In this document: piece by piece, positions 62,439 through 64,000 of the stretch
Numbering within the stretch: position 1 is the stretch's first letter
How the letters are laid out: every line of letters starts with the position of its first letter
Assembly (NCBI RefSeq): GCF_004332295.1
Contig: NZ_RXLP01000017.1
Location: 1 to 64,000 of the forward strand
Direction of reading: 5' to 3'
DNA from: Alloscardovia theropitheci
Lineage (GTDB): Bacteria > Actinomycetota > Actinomycetes > Actinomycetales > Bifidobacteriaceae
DNA: 64,000 nucleotides
Notes under the pieces: model-generated
Told to the model about the DNA's origin: nothing
The model's input: only the letters and a program-made list of their open reading frames with translations
The model's database searches: none
Position numbers and translations under genes: made by a program

Positions 62439-64000
62439 ATGACAAATACGTCTGATAACAATATTATTGACTATGCCATGGGTCTTGATCTAGGAAATGC
62501 ATCCGTTGGATGGGTTGCAATGGGAACGGACTATCGTTTGAAGCGAGCAAGGGGAAAAGAGCTCATCGGCGCCCGTTTATTCAATCCAGCAAATACTGCT
62601 GCTGATCGTAGAATGCATCGTGCAATGCGCCGTAGGCTATCACGACGTCGTTGGCGTTTGCGTATGCTTGATGAATTGTTCGCGACAGAAATCACTAAAA
62701 TTGACCCTGAATTCTTCGTACGTCGAAAATATTCATGGGTGCATCCAAAGGATGAGCTGAATCACACAAATTGGCATGATGGAATGATCTTTAGGACGAA
62801 GGAACAAGATCAGCAGTTCTATAAAGATTATCCAACTATTTATCATCTGCGTCAAAAGCTCATGGAAGATACTGCGAAGCACGATATTCGTGAAGTGTAT
62901 CTTGCTATTCATCATATTATTAAGTTCCGCGGTAACTTCTTGACCGAAGGGACTCTTGATATCAAGAATGTGTTTGATCAAGATAAAGCCTGCAAATTAT
63001 TCGGACAAATTCTTTCCGATAATATAGGAGAAGATTCGCAACTCGAAGCAAAGTATACAGATTCATCTGTATCTCTTGTTGATATTTTGCTTACCCCTGG
63101 GCTCACTAGAAAGACTCGAGCAGAAAACGCGCTAAAAGGATTTACTATTCATGGTTTAGATAATAAATTCATAAGAGGATCTCTTGAGAGCATTTTGAGC
63201 GCATTATTAGGCAACCAGATTAATTTTATTAAGATATTCGGTCTACTGAACTTAGATAAGGATACAAAAGAGGTATTAAAATTTAAGTTTGGTGATAAAG
63301 ATTATGATGAAAAGATACAGAAAGTAATTGATGTAAATGTGCTTTCCGATAATCAAATTGAGTATGTTAATGAGCTTAAAAGGCTACATGATAGTCTACT
63401 TATCAGGGAACTTCTCGGAGAGAGTAAGACTTTTTCTGCTGCGCAGATTAGAAGGTACCAAACTCATAAGGATAATCTAAAACTTTTTGATGGAATAAGA
63501 ATGGGGTTTGGAAAAGAACAGGAAAAAGAATTTTTACTACAATATAGGAATCTATTAAGTTCAAAAGAAGATAAAAATAAAGATGGAAGAGAATATTTTT
63601 CCACGCTTATTAAGAAGCTTGCGGATGAGGAGAAGCGAGATAAGCTCCAAATTGATTTAGAGGAGAACAAGCTTTTTCCGAAACAGCGTACGAGTATTAA
63701 CGTTGTAATTCCCCATCAGTTACATTTGAATGAATTGCAATTAATAATCCTCAATCAAGGTAAATATTATCCTTTTCTTCTTGACAAATACGTAAAGGAT
63801 GGAAAAGAGGAGAACAAAATTGAAGGTTTACTTAAATTCCGTATCCCTTACTATGTAGGTCCACTCGTGTCTCGTAACGATAGGAACGACTTTGATAATC
63901 ATGATTATCATTGGATGGTTAGAAATGAGGGGAGAACGGAAACAATTACCCCTTGGAATTTTGATGAGGTCGTTGATAAAGACAAAAGCGGAATTGAATT
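62439..64000 (+). CDS. cas9: Cas9 endonuclease (5' part, cut by window end)
   Basis: At least 520 residues are read, with no stop. AAGGAG precedes the ATG. The RuvC-I motif MGLDLGNASVGWVAMG (about 14-29) has the catalytic Asp; the Arg-rich bridge helix is RRMHRAMRRRLSRRRWRLRM. REC-lobe markers are HHIIKFRGNFLTEG, PYYVGPL and TPWNFDEVVD. This is a type II system; the wording around YYVGPL and WNFDEV is that of II-A/II-C proteins of Gram-positives. The subtype, the HNH and PAM-interacting parts, cas1/cas2, and any array lie outside. I see no tracrRNA or array in the 119 bp upstream. Confidence 0.93.
   Translation, partial: MTNTSDNNIIDYAMGLDLGNASVGWVAMGTDYRLKRARGKELIGARLFNPANTAADRRMHRAMRRRLSRRRWRLRMLDELFATEITKIDPEFFVRRKYSWVHPKDELNHTNWHDGMIFRTKEQDQQFYKDYPTIYHLRQKLMEDTAKHDIREVYLAIHHIIKFRGNFLTEGTLDIKNVFDQDKACKLFGQILSDNIGEDSQLEAKYTDSSVSLVDILLTPGLTRKTRAENALKGFTIHGLDNKFIRGSLESILSALLGNQINFIKIFGLLNLDKDTKEVLKFKFGDKDYDEKIQKVIDVNVLSDNQIEYVNELKRLHDSLLIRELLGESKTFSAAQIRRYQTHKDNLKLFDGIRMGFGKEQEKEFLLQYRNLLSSKEDKNKDGREYFSTLIKKLADEEKRDKLQIDLEENKLFPKQRTSINVVIPHQLHLNELQLIILNQGKYYPFLLDKYVKDGKEENKIEGLLKFRIPYYVGPLVSRNDRNDFDNHDYHWMVRNEGRTETITPWNFDEVVDKDKSGIE

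Overview
The window comes from an AT-rich member of the Bifidobacteriaceae (Actinobacteria). The case rests on a set of genes and signals: an ileS preceded by an actinobacterial T-box and encoding a long IleS; an AdnAB-type helicase-nuclease pair; an RNase J with a basic N-terminal tail directly after dapB-dapA; an actinobacterial PepN; and a LacI-controlled GH49/GH13 dextran cluster with N-terminally anchored dextranases. The base composition is closer to the Alloscardovia/Scardovia/Gardnerella side of the family than to GC-rich Bifidobacterium. The genus cannot be fixed from sequence alone. Dextran use, a RclA-like oxidant-defence flavoenzyme and sortase-type surface proteins would fit an oral or other mucosal niche; that is inference.

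Layout. 1-1640: transposase debris, a perfect 25-bp-arm palindrome and an orphan membrane protein. 2110-25181: dextran utilisation. A first GH49 dextranase (2110-5499) is separated from the rest by an accessory island (DUF4145 protein, Abi-family protein with a hairpin leader, frameshifted small secreted protein). The island is bracketed by two directly repeated intergenic elements. The main cluster follows: divergent lacI, lipoprotein solute-binding protein, two more GH49 dextranases, a GH13 alpha-1,6-glucosidase, two ABC permeases and a YesL-like membrane protein. 25521-27818: membrane-anchored carboxylesterase and AcpS. 27891-36271: the adnA-adnB pair. 36636-47499: mostly housekeeping (GNAT, MFS, dapB, dapA, rnj, pepN, glmM, def). 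47833-54942, minus strand: ASST-like extracytoplasmic protein, RclA-like reductase with its Rrf2 regulator, a two-gene secreted/sortase-anchored operon and TraX. 55082-61518: tRNA-Arg(CCU), xseB-xseA, GNAT and T-box-ileS. 61720-64000: a membrane protein and the 5' part of cas9, cut by the window end.

How the dextran genes should work together: the GH49 enzymes sit outside the membrane on N-terminal anchors and cut alpha-1,6-glucan. The lipoprotein and the two permeases import isomalto-oligosaccharides, with an ATPase that must be encoded elsewhere. The cytosolic GH13 enzyme releases glucose. Three near-identical 19-bp palindromes lie in front of lacI/SBP and the GH13 gene. Two of them cover the -35 box of a plausible promoter, which points to the local LacI as repressor. 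The second and third dextranase genes instead share a different leader: an identical 27-bp block followed by a long hairpin.

Two families of short inverted-repeat intergenic elements are scattered through the window: family I, four copies plus a fragment; family II, two copies plus a half copy. Several copies sit next to transcription terminators.
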